Made by a program: the position numbers and the translations under genes
Part shown: piece after piece, positions 34,303 through 43,596 of the stretch
Layout: each line of letters starts with the position of its first letter
How positions within the stretch are numbered: the stretch's first letter is position 1
Notes under the pieces: generated by a model
Database searches by the model: none
The model's input: the letters and a program-made list of their open reading frames with translations, nothing else
What the model was told of the DNA's origin: nothing
DNA from: UWMA-0277 sp965183885
GTDB taxonomy: Bacteria > Bacteroidota > Bacteroidia > Flavobacteriales > BACL11
Assembly: GCA_965183885.1 (NCBI GenBank)
Contig: OZ238992.1
Coordinates: 806,001-870,000, forward strand
DNA length: 64,000 nucleotides
Direction: 5' to 3'

Positions 34303-35688
34303 ATGACACACATAAACAATTACATAAACGACAATAAGGATAGATTCATTAATGAATTAATTGACCTTTTAAAAATACCATCAATCTCAGCTGACCCTGC
34401 TTATAGTGCAGATGTATTGAATTGTGCAGATGCGGTAGCAAAAGCTATGGAAGCTGCAGGAGCCGACAATATAGAAGTTTGCAAAACTGCAGGCTACCCT
34501 ATTGTTTATGGAGAGAAAATTATTGATGCTAACTTACCTACAGTTTTAGTATATGGACACTATGATGTACAACCAGCAGACCCATTAGAACTATGGACTA
34601 GCGGGCCGTTTGAACCTGTAATCAAAAAGACGGACATCCACCCTGAAGGTGCAATTTTTGCAAGAGGTGCTTGTGATGATAAAGGGCAATTTTACATGCA
34701 TGTAAAAGCTTTTGAATTAATGATGAAAACAGACTCTTTACCTTGTAATGTAAAGTTTATGATTGAAGGAGAAGAGGAAGTAGGATCTAACAACCTAGGC
34801 GTTTTTGTTAAGGAAAATAAAGAGCGATTAAAGTGTGATACTATCCTAATTTCAGATACAGGGATTATTGCAAATGATACACCATCAATTACAACTGGAC
34901 TTAAAGGTTTAAGCTACGTTGAGGTAGAAGTAACAGGCCCTAATAGAGATTTACACTCAGGATTATACGGTGGTGCAGTAGCAAACCCTATCAATATACT
35001 ATGTGAGATGATTGCAAAAATGAAAGATGAAAACAATCATATTGCAATACCAGGATTTTATGATAATGTAGTTGAATTATCAGCAGAAGAAAGAGCAGAT
35101 ATTGCCAGAGCACCATTCTCTTTGGACAACTATAAATCAGCATTAGATTTATCCGATGTACATGGTGAAGAAGGATATACAACTATGGAACGTACAGGAA
35201 TCCGTCCAACCTTAGATGTAAATGGAATTTGGGGTGGTTATACTGGTGAAGGAGCAAAAACAGTAATTGCCTCAAAAGCATATGCAAAAATATCAATGCG
35301 TTTAGTTCCTAACCAAACTGATGAAGAAATTACAACTTTATTTTCTAATTATTTTGAAAGTGTAGCTCCTAAAAGTGTAAGTGTAAAAGTAACACCTCAT
35401 CATGGAGGAGAGCCTTATGTATCACCAACAGATATTCCTGCTTATGTAGCAGCAAGTAAAGCTATGGAAACTACTTACGGTAAAAAACCTGTGCCTGTAA
35501 AAAGCGGAGGATCTATTCCTATTGTAGCCCTTTTTGAAGCTGAATTAGGTGTTAAATCTATCTTGCTAGGCTTTGGGTTAGATTCAGATGCTATCCACTC
35601 TCCTAACGAGCATTACGGTATATTTAACTATCTTAAAGGTATTGAAACAATACCTCACTTCTTTGCTAATTACGCTAAAGCACATTAA
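34303..35688 (+). CDS. M20-family dipeptidase
   Basis: This 461-residue zinc peptidase is related to carnosinase-like cytosolic dipeptidases. The metal ligands include H86 (VYGHYDVQPAD, with D88), the aspartate in RGACDDKGQ and the EE pair in EGEEEVGS. A dimerisation/lid domain lies between. There is no signal peptide, so it acts in the cytoplasm. It is co-transcribed with gpmI and lies 87 bp before the exported gene set. A CCTTAG/CTAAGG hairpin just after the stop lacks a T-tract. Confidence 0.9.
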   Translation: MTHINNYINDNKDRFINELIDLLKIPSISADPAYSADVLNCADAVAKAMEAAGADNIEVCKTAGYPIVYGEKIIDANLPTVLVYGHYDVQPADPLELWTSGPFEPVIKKTDIHPEGAIFARGACDDKGQFYMHVKAFELMMKTDSLPCNVKFMIEGEEEVGSNNLGVFVKENKERLKCDTILISDTGIIANDTPSITTGLKGLSYVEVEVTGPNRDLHSGLYGGAVANPINILCEMIAKMKDENNHIAIPGFYDNVVELSAEERADIARAPFSLDNYKSALDLSDVHGEEGYTTMERTGIRPTLDVNGIWGGYTGEGAKTVIASKAYAKISMRLVPNQTDEEITTLFSNYFESVAPKSVSVKVTPHHGGEPYVSPTDIPAYVAASKAMETTYGKKPVPVKSGGSIPIVALFEAELGVKSILLGFGLDSDAIHSPNEHYGIFNYLKGIETIPHFFANYAKAH

Positions 35689-35775
35689 ACCTTAGCATAC
35701 TAAGGCTGTCAAAAGGAAGTAGATTAGTTGTAGAGATAGTTATTTTTATCTATTTTTACGCAACACAATATATTT

Positions 35776-36633
35776 ATGAGGAATATACTTCTTTTATTTA
35801 TCGTTTTAATTGCTACCTCCTGCACAAAAACTGAGGATGTACTAGTGAGTGGAAACACACCTCCAATTGATAGTACTATTGAAAATACGACTATTGAAAA
35901 TTATATCAACAAACTATATATTTCAACAATAGGGAGAGAGCCTACAACAATAGAATTTGATGCTAATTTTACAGCACTAAGAGATGCAAACCTAAGCCAG
36001 CAAAGTAGAGAACAAGTAATTGCTGAGGTCTTAGGTAAAGAAGGTTATTATAATAACTTATTTAAACTGGAAAGTGCCAATATCCTTAATGGAGTAGATA
36101 CCACTATGGTAAATGAACGTGTGTTTATCTATCAATCTGTATTAGTAACAGCCAGTGGTATTGACAGCATTTATATCCTTAATGAACTAGAAAGAATATT
36201 AGAATTCCAACATATTCTATCCATCCTCAGTTCTGGGAGTGTCACTAGTAAAGAGCTGTACAAACACATGGTAAACAATGATTTTTTTGATGAAATAAAT
36301 ATGGGAACAGAAAATTTTGTTGTAGCAATGTTTCAACATTTTTTATTAAGATACCCTACTAATTTTGAACTAGAAAATGCTAAAACTATGGTGGATGACG
36401 GGAATGCTACTGTATTTTTTGAAGCAGGAAGAGGGAAAGAGGATTTTCTTGATATTTTCTTTTCTTCTAATGAGTATCATACTGGACAAACAAGTATTCT
36501 ATTTAACCGCTACCTATTCCGGCCCCCTACTTCTGAAGAGAGTATAAATTATAGTTTAGACTATATAAACACTAACGACTATAAAGCTTTACAAACGAGA
36601 ATACTAGCGACTAATGAATTTATAGGACTATGA
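35776..36633 (+). CDS. Lipoprotein with three GRxPT-type helical repeats
   Basis: A 285-residue lipoprotein (lipobox IATSC, C16). I see three related units: YINKLYISTIGREPTTIEF (43-61), FVVAMFQHFLLRYPTNFEL (181-199) and ILFNRYLFRPPTSEES (241-256). Each leads about 30 residues later to an EY/EF-type end (EGYY, NEYH, NEFIG). The pattern resembles the GxPPTxxE...LLxxxxY signature of DUF1549/DUF1553 proteins, and also DUF4214 repeats. With the DUF1501 and cytochrome-like genes downstream, DUF1549-like is favoured. It overlaps the next gene by 4 bp. A weak promoter (TATTTTTA, 35751-35758, with TTG 20 bp upstream) precedes it. Confidence 0.6.
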   Translation: MRNILLLFIVLIATSCTKTEDVLVSGNTPPIDSTIENTTIENYINKLYISTIGREPTTIEFDANFTALRDANLSQQSREQVIAEVLGKEGYYNNLFKLESANILNGVDTTMVNERVFIYQSVLVTASGIDSIYILNELERILEFQHILSILSSGSVTSKELYKHMVNNDFFDEINMGTENFVVAMFQHFLLRYPTNFELENAKTMVDDGNATVFFEAGRGKEDFLDIFFSSNEYHTGQTSILFNRYLFRPPTSEESINYSLDYINTNDYKALQTRILATNEFIGL

Positions 36634-37112
36634 AAAAAATATTTTTTTTATGTAGTATTTTAATCCTTTTCTCTTGTAAAAAAGAAAAGAAAGTAACCTA
36701 TCATGTAAATGATGTAACACTCAGCCAAAACTCTAGCAATAAAGATCGTATTAAAAGTACTACTGAATTCATCTCTATCGCATACTCTGATATTTTTAAA
36801 ACTGTAATTACTACTGATAAACTCTCAGATTTAAGCACAATGTATATTGCCTTTGGTGATAAAAAACTGATTGAAGAAATGGTAATTAAGAATTTTTTAA
36901 ATGAACCAACTATTCAAATTCCACATATTGATAGAACCTCAGAAACAACTATCCAAACATTTGTAAATAGTACCTATACAAAACTATACAATCGCACCCC
37001 TAATGAATACGAACTTTGGTATGTAACTGATATGATTCAGAAAGATGAAAATATAAGCTCTGAGATTATTTATTTTGCTCTAATGACAGCTAACGAATAT
37101 AGATACTACTAA
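36630..37112 (+). CDS. Small lipoprotein sharing the GRxPT-type repeat
   Basis: A 160-residue lipoprotein (lipobox LFSC, C16). Its C-terminal unit, FVNSTYTKLYNRTPNEYEL (about 111-129) leading to TANEYRYY, is the same repeat seen in the preceding protein, and a degenerate unit lies around residues 46-90. It overlaps its neighbours by 4 bp on the left and 1 bp on the right, so all three are translated together. The family is not recognised. It may be the second half of a once-single DUF1549/DUF1553-type protein. Confidence 0.6.
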   Translation: MKKIFFLCSILILFSCKKEKKVTYHVNDVTLSQNSSNKDRIKSTTEFISIAYSDIFKTVITTDKLSDLSTMYIAFGDKKLIEEMVIKNFLNEPTIQIPHIDRTSETTIQTFVNSTYTKLYNRTPNEYELWYVTDMIQKDENISSEIIYFALMTANEYRYY

Positions 37113-38416
37113 TGGAGAGAAGAAAATTTATACGAAATTTAGGTTTAGGTGCAGCATCCACTATAGGAGTTCCATATTTATTGCCAAGTGGTAGGTTATT
37201 TGCAGCAACAGGAGCAAGAAAAGCAAATCATGTTGTTTTTTGCCTATTTGCAGGAGGGGTAAGAAACTTAGAATCAGTGCACAAAATAGATGGAAACTTA
37301 ATGCCCTATACTTTAAAAGGAAATGAAAATATCTCTTCTGACATCATAAGTGGAATTAATTTTGCTCCTCAAAATACTGGAATAACCTTACAAGAACAGG
37401 GAACGCTATACAAGGAGTTCAGAATGAAATATGGTCCGACAGGGCATTATGGAGCTCATGCTACTGCAATAACAGGAGTTTATACAGGAGAAAACCTAAA
37501 TATAAACACCAACCCTCAATATCCTACTATTTTTGAGCTATATCGTAAGCACAACTCTCCAGGAATGAGTGCTAAAAATGCTTGGTGGGTATCTAATGCT
37601 TTAGGACCTTATGCTCACCTCAACTACTCTTCTTATCAGGGTTATGGTGCTGAGTATGGTGCAAATTACATTCAGCCAGGATCAATTATTTCTGGTGAAG
37701 GATTTGACACCTTAGGAAATTCAAGAATATACAATGCTACTGAAGCAGAAAAAATAAATAACCTAAGAGGGTTTTGTGATGCACATTTTACTGCTCAATA
37801 CAATGGAGCTGCCAATAGCATTATCAATACTGAAATAGAAAAAAACGAGATAGAAAGTTTCATTAATCAATGTTTTATTGATGCTGCAAATGGTCAGTTT
37901 AATGACCCATGGGGCATAGGCGGTTCTTTGTATAACAATGATATGAGAACTGTTCAGTTTACCGAGAAAATTATTCAAGAATTTCATCCAGAACTACTAG
38001 TTGTTAATATGCAAGATGTAGATATAGGGCATGATAATTTTACTCAGTATGCTAATAATTTACAGAAAGCTGATTATGCTTTAGCTCATTTATGGAACAC
38101 AATACAAACTACACCAGGAATGGCAAATGACACTGTGCTTATTGCTGTGCCTGAGCATGGTAGAAATTCAGAAGGAAATGGTTTATATGATGCTTATGGA
38201 AGGCAAGCTTTAGATCATACTAATAATGATATGAGTAGAGAAATCTTTGCTTTAATTTTAGGACCAAATGGCGTAGTAGTTCAAGACCAAGTATTTTCGA
38301 GTGAGAAAGGAGAAAGCATTGATATTGTTCCTACAATAGCTAATATTCTAGGGTTTGACAATGATATTCCTCCAGGAATATTAAATGGTAGTGTATTAAC
38401 TGAAAGCTTTTACTAA
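37112..38416 (+). CDS. Tat-exported DUF1501 family protein
   Basis: A 434-residue protein with a twin-arginine signal (RRKFIRNLGLGAAS), so it is exported folded. The mature domain begins KANHVVFCLFAGGVRN and contains GPTGHYGAHATAITG, an alkaline-phosphatase/sulfatase-like fold typical of DUF1501. The C-terminal VPEHGRNSEGN and DHTNNDMSREIFAL segments carry likely metal-binding histidines. DUF1501 proteins are abundant in planctomycetes beside PSCyt/DUF1549 genes; their function is unknown. Here it is embedded in a run of lipoprotein genes. Confidence 0.8.
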   Translation: MERRKFIRNLGLGAASTIGVPYLLPSGRLFAATGARKANHVVFCLFAGGVRNLESVHKIDGNLMPYTLKGNENISSDIISGINFAPQNTGITLQEQGTLYKEFRMKYGPTGHYGAHATAITGVYTGENLNINTNPQYPTIFELYRKHNSPGMSAKNAWWVSNALGPYAHLNYSSYQGYGAEYGANYIQPGSIISGEGFDTLGNSRIYNATEAEKINNLRGFCDAHFTAQYNGAANSIINTEIEKNEIESFINQCFIDAANGQFNDPWGIGGSLYNNDMRTVQFTEKIIQEFHPELLVVNMQDVDIGHDNFTQYANNLQKADYALAHLWNTIQTTPGMANDTVLIAVPEHGRNSEGNGLYDAYGRQALDHTNNDMSREIFALILGPNGVVVQDQVFSSEKGESIDIVPTIANILGFDNDIPPGILNGSVLTESFY

Positions 38417-38417
38417 A

Positions 38418-39332
38418 ATGAAAAGAAATCTATTTATTGCTTTAATACTGCTATCATTTGTGCTGATAAATTGCACTGAAGATAGTTTACCCCTTAACCC
38501 ATATGATGGAGTAAATTATGGCGATACTACTTTAGTGATTGACACTGTTTCAGCTACTTCATTTGTAAGATTACATAGAGATGTTCTAGAACCTTCTTGT
38601 AATATAATGGGCTGCCACGATGGTACTTTTGAGCCTGATTTTAGAACGGTAGAAAGCTCTTATAATACTTTAGTATATCATTCTATCATCAAAAATAATT
38701 TAGCAGAAGAATTTACTTATAGAGTAGTGCCTAATGACACTACTTTATCACTTTTGCATGAACGATTAACAAATTGTTGTTTTGTAAATCAAGATGATAG
38801 AATGCCACAAGACAATATAGGAAATTCACTTCCAGAAAGCGACTTGCAAGCAGTAACAAATTGGATTTTAGATGGAGCAAAAGATATTACAGGAGCGATA
38901 CCAACTGAACCAAATAATTTGCCAAATATTGAATATTTCTCAGTAAGAAATGCTACATACGATAGCACTTATTCTAACAATAGAATTGGAGGGGAATTTT
39001 ATGACCCTTTTTTAATGCCAAACAATGAGCAAGTAAATTTTATATTTTTTGTTGAAGATGACCAAACACTCCCTGAAAATTTACTAATAAACAACTTGCA
39101 AGTTTCAGAATTTAAAGATGATTTTAGCGCCGCTATAAATATACCTGCTACATTATATGTTGCCGCCTACGAAATATGGGTTGCTCCTTTTAATACTGCT
39201 GCACTACAAAGTGGAAAAACTTATTTTATGCGCTATACTGTTAATGATGGAGAGCATACTAACAATACAACTTATCCAAATAATCAGACCTCATTTATAT
39301 TTAAAAGCATCTGGTCATTTACTGTTCAATAA
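38418..39332 (+). CDS. Lipoprotein with a cytochrome c-like CX4CH domain
   Basis: A 304-residue lipoprotein (C19). Residues 55-155 look like a planctomycete-type cytochrome domain. They show a heme-attachment motif with four intervening residues, C61-NIMG-C66-H67, then VPNDTTLSLLHERL (104-117), a candidate axial methionine M129 in DDRMPQ, and LPESDLQAVTNWILDGA. The spacing CX4CH differs from the usual CX2CH. The C-terminal half (about 165-304) is beta-rich with no recognised motif. It lies 1 bp after the DUF1501 gene and abuts the next lipoprotein gene. Confidence 0.65.
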   Translation: MKRNLFIALILLSFVLINCTEDSLPLNPYDGVNYGDTTLVIDTVSATSFVRLHRDVLEPSCNIMGCHDGTFEPDFRTVESSYNTLVYHSIIKNNLAEEFTYRVVPNDTTLSLLHERLTNCCFVNQDDRMPQDNIGNSLPESDLQAVTNWILDGAKDITGAIPTEPNNLPNIEYFSVRNATYDSTYSNNRIGGEFYDPFLMPNNEQVNFIFFVEDDQTLPENLLINNLQVSEFKDDFSAAINIPATLYVAAYEIWVAPFNTAALQSGKTYFMRYTVNDGEHTNNTTYPNNQTSFIFKSIWSFTVQ

Positions 39333-39764
39333 ATGAAAAATATAGCATACATATTACTTGCAGCTTTTCTCCTCTCTTGTGAAAAAGAAGATGTAATTTC
39401 AGACAACCCTTCTATTAAATTCTTATCTATCACCCCTACTACAGCACAAGAATATACAGATGATATTAATATTAAAATTTTCTACACTGATGCTAATGGA
39501 GATTTAGGAGAAAACAGCCCTGATGCATTTAATCTATTTGTAAAAGACAATAGAAATGATATTGAATATAAATTCCGTATTCCTGAGCTTACTCCAAGTG
39601 GAAGCGATATTGCAATAGAGGGTAATTTTAACATCATAATAAATGGCACTGGAATTACTAACGAAACATCTAGCCAAAAAGTAGATTATGCTATATATGT
39701 AAAAGATAGAGCAGGAAATAAAAGCAATACTATTACTACTTCCAAAATTACAATCCAACAGTAA
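39333..39764 (+). CDS. Ig-like lipoprotein of unknown function
   Basis: A 143-residue lipoprotein (lipobox LLSC, C16). The mature part is one beta-sandwich-like domain with IKIFYTDANGDLGENSPDAF, a calcium-binding-like loop common in Bacteroidota surface lipoproteins, and ends with a KVDYAIYVKDRAGNKS strand. It starts at the base after the cytochrome-like gene's stop and is the last of five exported proteins. Its role is probably structural or ligand-binding at the cell surface. Confidence 0.6.
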   Translation: MKNIAYILLAAFLLSCEKEDVISDNPSIKFLSITPTTAQEYTDDINIKIFYTDANGDLGENSPDAFNLFVKDNRNDIEYKFRIPELTPSGSDIAIEGNFNIIINGTGITNETSSQKVDYAIYVKDRAGNKSNTITTSKITIQQ

Positions 39765-39776
39765 GGTATTAACTCT

Positions 39777-41801
39777 GTGAAAAAAAAACAGCAATATACT
39801 AATGCTTTAGTTAATGAAACAAGTCCTTATTTATTACAGCATGCCCATAATCCTGTTAATTGGTATCCTTGGAATGAGCACACGCTTGCAAAAGCAAAAA
39901 AAGAAGGAAAATTATTATTAATTAGTATTGGTTATTCAGCCTGCCATTGGTGCCATGTAATGGAACACGAAAGTTTTGAGGATGAAATGGTCGCTGAAAT
40001 TATGAATGAACATTTCATTTGTATTAAAGTAGACAGAGAAGAACGTCCTGATATAGATCAGATTTATATGACCGCTATACAACTGATGAATAACCAAGGA
40101 GGATGGCCATTAAATTGTGTTGCCTTACCAGATGGGAAACCATTTTGGGGCGGAACATATTTCAGAAAAGAAGATTGGAAAAAACAAATTTTAGGCTTAG
40201 CAAATATCTATAAAACAGAACCAAACCAGGTAATAGAATTTGCTGATAGGCTATCTTTAGGAATTCAACAAGCAGAAAGTATTGGTTTAAATACAGCAGC
40301 AGTTAATTTTACTTGGGAAGATTTAGATACTATGCTTAGCCCTTGGACTAAATACTTTGACACTGTTGAAGGAGGAAACTCTGGAGCTCCAAAATTTCCT
40401 ATGCCAAATGCTTATCATTTTTTATTGAAATACGGACACCTAGCAGAAGATACTAAGGTGCTAAAGCATGTGGAGCTTACTTTGGATAAAATGGCTTACG
40501 GAGGAATATACGACCAAATAGGAGGAGGTTTTTCTAGGTATTCCGTAGATACGTTTTGGAAAGCACCCCATTTTGAAAAAATGCTATATGATAACGGACA
40601 ACTTGTAAGCTTATATGCTGATGCCTATCTGAAATTTAAAAAACCGCTTTATAAAGAGATTGTACTTGAAACATTAGATTTTGTAACAAGAGAGTTAATG
40701 GCAGGAAACGGAGCGTTTTATGCTGCTTTAGATGCTGATAGTGAAGGTGAAGAAGGAAAATTTTATGTCTGGAATGAAATAGTATTAAAATCATGTATCG
40801 GTGAGGACTTTGATATTTTTAAAGACTATTACAATGTAAATAGCAAAGGATTATGGGAGCATGAAAACTATATCTTACTTCGAAAAGAACCTAAAGCGCT
40901 AATTGCTAAGCAATATAATATTTCAGTTACACTACTAGAAAGTAAAATTAAGGAATGGAAAAAAATACTAATGCAGGAGCGAGACAAACGCATCCGACCA
41001 GGGTTAGACGATAAATCTCTTACTTCTTGGAATGGCTTAATGCTAAAAGGCTACATAGATACTTATATGGCTTTTGGTCAAGAACAGCACCTAGATATTG
41101 CACTTAAGAATGCTAATTTTATAGCTAATACTCAAATGGAAAAAGATGGGAAGCTATGGCATTCCTATAAAAATGGGCGTGCCACCATCAATGCTTATTT
41201 GGAAGATTATGCTTTAGTCAGCGCAGCATTTATTCGCTTGTATGAAGCTACTTTTGATGAAGCTTGGCTAAGTAAGGCAGAACAATTACTAGCTTATACA
41301 CTAGAAAATTTTTATGATAAAAAAAGTGGAATGTTTTACTTTACTTCAAGATTAGATCCTGAGTTAGTTGCTCGAAAAATGGAGATTAATGACAATGTAA
41401 TTCCTGCATCTAACTCAGTAATAGCAAATGTATTATACGATTTAGGAACACTCCTAAACAATAGCGACTATAAAGAGAAAGCTATTACTATAGCGAATAA
41501 TATAAAGCCAGAAATAGATCAGTATGCCTCAAATTATGCCAACTATGCAAGCCTAATGCTTAAAGAAATTGTTCCCTATTATGAAGTAGCAATAGTAGGA
41601 AAAGAGGCCCATAAAAAAGCTTTAGCGTTTAACAGTACTTATCACCCCAACAAACTACTTTTAGGAAGTACTAAGGATAGTAATTTGGAGCTTTTACAAA
41701 AAAAGTATATAAAAGACAACACTATTATTTATGTTTGTGAGAACAAAGCTTGTCAATTACCAACGCCAGAAGTTACTAAGGCACTTAAACTTATAAAATG
41801 A
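39777..41801 (+). CDS. YyaL/spermatogenesis-associated 20-like protein (DUF255)
   Basis: A 674-residue protein with an N-terminal thioredoxin-like domain carrying C56 and C59 in SACHWCHVMEHESF, followed by an alpha/alpha-barrel domain like that of glycan-modifying enzymes. The family is widespread and poorly understood. GTG at 39777 is chosen as the start because NETSPYLLQHAHNPVNWYPW, near the usual N-terminus, follows within ten residues. There is no signal peptide. It follows the lipoprotein gene by 12 bp and overlaps the next gene by 4 bp, so it may be read with the exported set. Confidence 0.88.
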   Translation: MKKKQQYTNALVNETSPYLLQHAHNPVNWYPWNEHTLAKAKKEGKLLLISIGYSACHWCHVMEHESFEDEMVAEIMNEHFICIKVDREERPDIDQIYMTAIQLMNNQGGWPLNCVALPDGKPFWGGTYFRKEDWKKQILGLANIYKTEPNQVIEFADRLSLGIQQAESIGLNTAAVNFTWEDLDTMLSPWTKYFDTVEGGNSGAPKFPMPNAYHFLLKYGHLAEDTKVLKHVELTLDKMAYGGIYDQIGGGFSRYSVDTFWKAPHFEKMLYDNGQLVSLYADAYLKFKKPLYKEIVLETLDFVTRELMAGNGAFYAALDADSEGEEGKFYVWNEIVLKSCIGEDFDIFKDYYNVNSKGLWEHENYILLRKEPKALIAKQYNISVTLLESKIKEWKKILMQERDKRIRPGLDDKSLTSWNGLMLKGYIDTYMAFGQEQHLDIALKNANFIANTQMEKDGKLWHSYKNGRATINAYLEDYALVSAAFIRLYEATFDEAWLSKAEQLLAYTLENFYDKKSGMFYFTSRLDPELVARKMEINDNVIPASNSVIANVLYDLGTLLNNSDYKEKAITIANNIKPEIDQYASNYANYASLMLKEIVPYYEVAIVGKEAHKKALAFNSTYHPNKLLLGSTKDSNLELLQKKYIKDNTIIYVCENKACQLPTPEVTKALKLIK

Positions 41802-42253
41802 TGAATTATTTATTTGAAGAAAAACAGAAATTTACACAATGGTGGCTTTGGGCTATCCTACTCATCTTCCCCATTCTATCCATCTACCCTTTTGATGATA
41901 ATGGTATAAATTACGATTATGTTCTTATAGGGTTAGCGCTTCCATTAGGGTTCTATTTTCTTGAGTTAAGAATATTTGTAAGTGAAGAAGGATTACACTA
42001 CCGATTTTTCCCTTTTCATTTTAAAGAATATGTAATAAAACATGAAGATATTGAAAGCTTTAAAGCAATGGAGTACTCTCCTTTAAAAGAATATGGGGGT
42101 TGGGGTATTCGTTATGGTTTTAAAGGAAAAGCATACAATACAAGCGGGAATAAAGGTGTTAAAGTATTCTTAAAAGATGGGAAGAATATTATGTTTGGAA
42201 GCCTAAAATACAAAGAACTGGAAAAGGCTCTAAGAAAGATTAAGAAACAATAA
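41798..42253 (+). CDS. PH-like membrane protein
   Basis: A 151-residue protein with two hydrophobic spans (about 14-30 and 40-57), then a beta-rich domain with YVIKHEDIESFKAMEYSPL and GGWGIRYGFKGKAYNTSGNKGV, which resembles bacterial PH-like domains of membrane proteins. The function is unknown. It overlaps the YyaL-like gene by 4 bp. Its 3' end overlaps the convergent tyrS by 14 bp. Confidence 0.7.
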   Translation: MMNYLFEEKQKFTQWWLWAILLIFPILSIYPFDDNGINYDYVLIGLALPLGFYFLELRIFVSEEGLHYRFFPFHFKEYVIKHEDIESFKAMEYSPLKEYGGWGIRYGFKGKAYNTSGNKGVKVFLKDGKNIMFGSLKYKELEKALRKIKKQ

Positions 42254-43508
42254 TCAAGAAGTAATTCTTCTTTCCTTTTTGGGCTAAGATGTATTTTCTG
42301 TTTACCAAATCATTAGTTGAGCTTGTGTAGCCCTCTCCTACTTTTTCCTTATTTATACTTACAGCATTTGACTTTAGCATACGCCTTGCCTCTCCTTTAC
42401 TTGCAAAAATTTGTGTTTTTTCGGCTAGCAAATCAACAATACCTCCTGCTAAGTCTTCAGCTTTAATTTCAAATTGAGGTACTCCTTCAAATACTGACAA
42501 AAAGGTTGCTTCATCCAAAGTTTTTAGATCATCAGCAGTTGATTTTCCAAATAAAATAGATGATGCTTTTATAGCCATTGCTAAGTCTTCAGCAGAGTGT
42601 ACTCTTGTAGTTACCTCTTCTGCTATTGCTTTTTGTAAAAGCCTTAAATGCGGCTCTTCATCATGCTTTGCAATTAAGCTTTCAATCTCTTGCTGTGTTT
42701 TTAGTGTAAAAATCTTAATGTAATTCTTGGCATCTTCATCAGATGAGTTTAACCAAAACTGGTAAAACTTATAAGGAGAAGTCTTCGCTTTATCTAACCA
42801 TACATTACCTGTTTCAGTTTTTCCAAACTTACCACCATCAGCTTTTTTAATAAGAGGAGTAGTTACCGCAAATGCTTTACCTCCTCCTTTTCTTCTTACC
42901 AATTCAGTTCCTGTAACAATATTCCCCCATTGGTCCGAGCCACCTAATTGTACTTTACAGTTCTTATTTTTCCATAACCAGTAAAAGTCATATCCTTGTA
43001 CTAATTGGTAACTAAACTCTGTAAAACTCATTCCTGTTTCTAACCTAGATTTTACGGAATCTTTAGCCATCATATAATTTACTGAAATATGCTTCCCAAC
43101 ATCTCTAATAAAGTCCAAGAAATTAAACTCCTTAAACCAATCGTAGTTATTTACTATCTCTGCTGAATTTGCTCCACAATCAAAATCTAAGAACTGTTCC
43201 AATTGTTTTTTTACACATGCTAAATTATGATTTAAAGCCTCTTCATCTAGCAAATTACGCTCTTTGCTTTTCCCTGAAGGGTCACCAACCATACCAGTAG
43301 CCCCACCTACTAAAGCAAAAGGCTTATGCCCAGATTTTTGTAAGTGTACTAAAATCATTATCTGAACTAAACTTCCAATATGTAAAGAATCAGCAGTAGG
43401 ATCAAAGCCAATATAGGCTGCCGTCATCTCTTTTTCAAATTGTTCCTCAGTCCCTGGCATGATATCGTGTATCATCCCTCTCCATTTTAATTCTTCTACA
43501 AAGTTCAT
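42240..43508 (-). CDS. tyrS: Tyrosyl-tRNA synthetase
   Basis: This class I synthetase charges tRNA-Tyr. The HIGH variant is in PTADSLHIGSL, and the KMSKS variant KFGKTETG marks the TyrS-1 type. A C-terminal S4 RNA-binding domain (EARRMLKSNAVSINKEKVGEG) is present. The 422-residue length is normal. Its -7 element lies at 43525-43532. The 3' end overlaps the convergent PH-like gene. Confidence 0.97.
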   Translation of the reverse strand: MNFVEELKWRGMIHDIMPGTEEQFEKEMTAAYIGFDPTADSLHIGSLVQIMILVHLQKSGHKPFALVGGATGMVGDPSGKSKERNLLDEEALNHNLACVKKQLEQFLDFDCGANSAEIVNNYDWFKEFNFLDFIRDVGKHISVNYMMAKDSVKSRLETGMSFTEFSYQLVQGYDFYWLWKNKNCKVQLGGSDQWGNIVTGTELVRRKGGGKAFAVTTPLIKKADGGKFGKTETGNVWLDKAKTSPYKFYQFWLNSSDEDAKNYIKIFTLKTQQEIESLIAKHDEEPHLRLLQKAIAEEVTTRVHSAEDLAMAIKASSILFGKSTADDLKTLDEATFLSVFEGVPQFEIKAEDLAGGIVDLLAEKTQIFASKGEARRMLKSNAVSINKEKVGEGYTSSTNDLVNRKYILAQKGKKNYFLIIVS

Positions 43509-43524
43509 CTTAAATAATTTTTTC

Positions 43525-43532
43525 CAAAAATA
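43525..43532 (-). promoter_or_regulatory. -7 promoter element of tyrS
   Basis: The minus strand reads TATTTTTG (TAnnTTTG), 16 nt before the tyrS start. It is divergent from the element at 43585-43592. Confidence 0.55.
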
Positions 43533-43584
43533 GAGAAATAATCTATTTTCTAAGAACTAATAACTACAAACTAGCAACTAAATG

Positions 43585-43592
43585 TATCTTTG
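43585..43592 (+). promoter_or_regulatory. -7 promoter element of the epimerase gene
   Basis: TATCTTTG matches TAnnTTTG, 4 nt before the ATG at 43597. An in-frame ATG at 43582 lies upstream of this element and cannot be on the transcript, so the motif decides the start. Confidence 0.65.
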
Positions 43593-43596
43593 CCTT

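Noticed and set aside
35690..35705. CCTTAG-CATA-CTAAGG hairpin after the dipeptidase gene as a terminator
   Set aside because: No T-tract follows on the plus strand, and the stem is short; left out as a feature.
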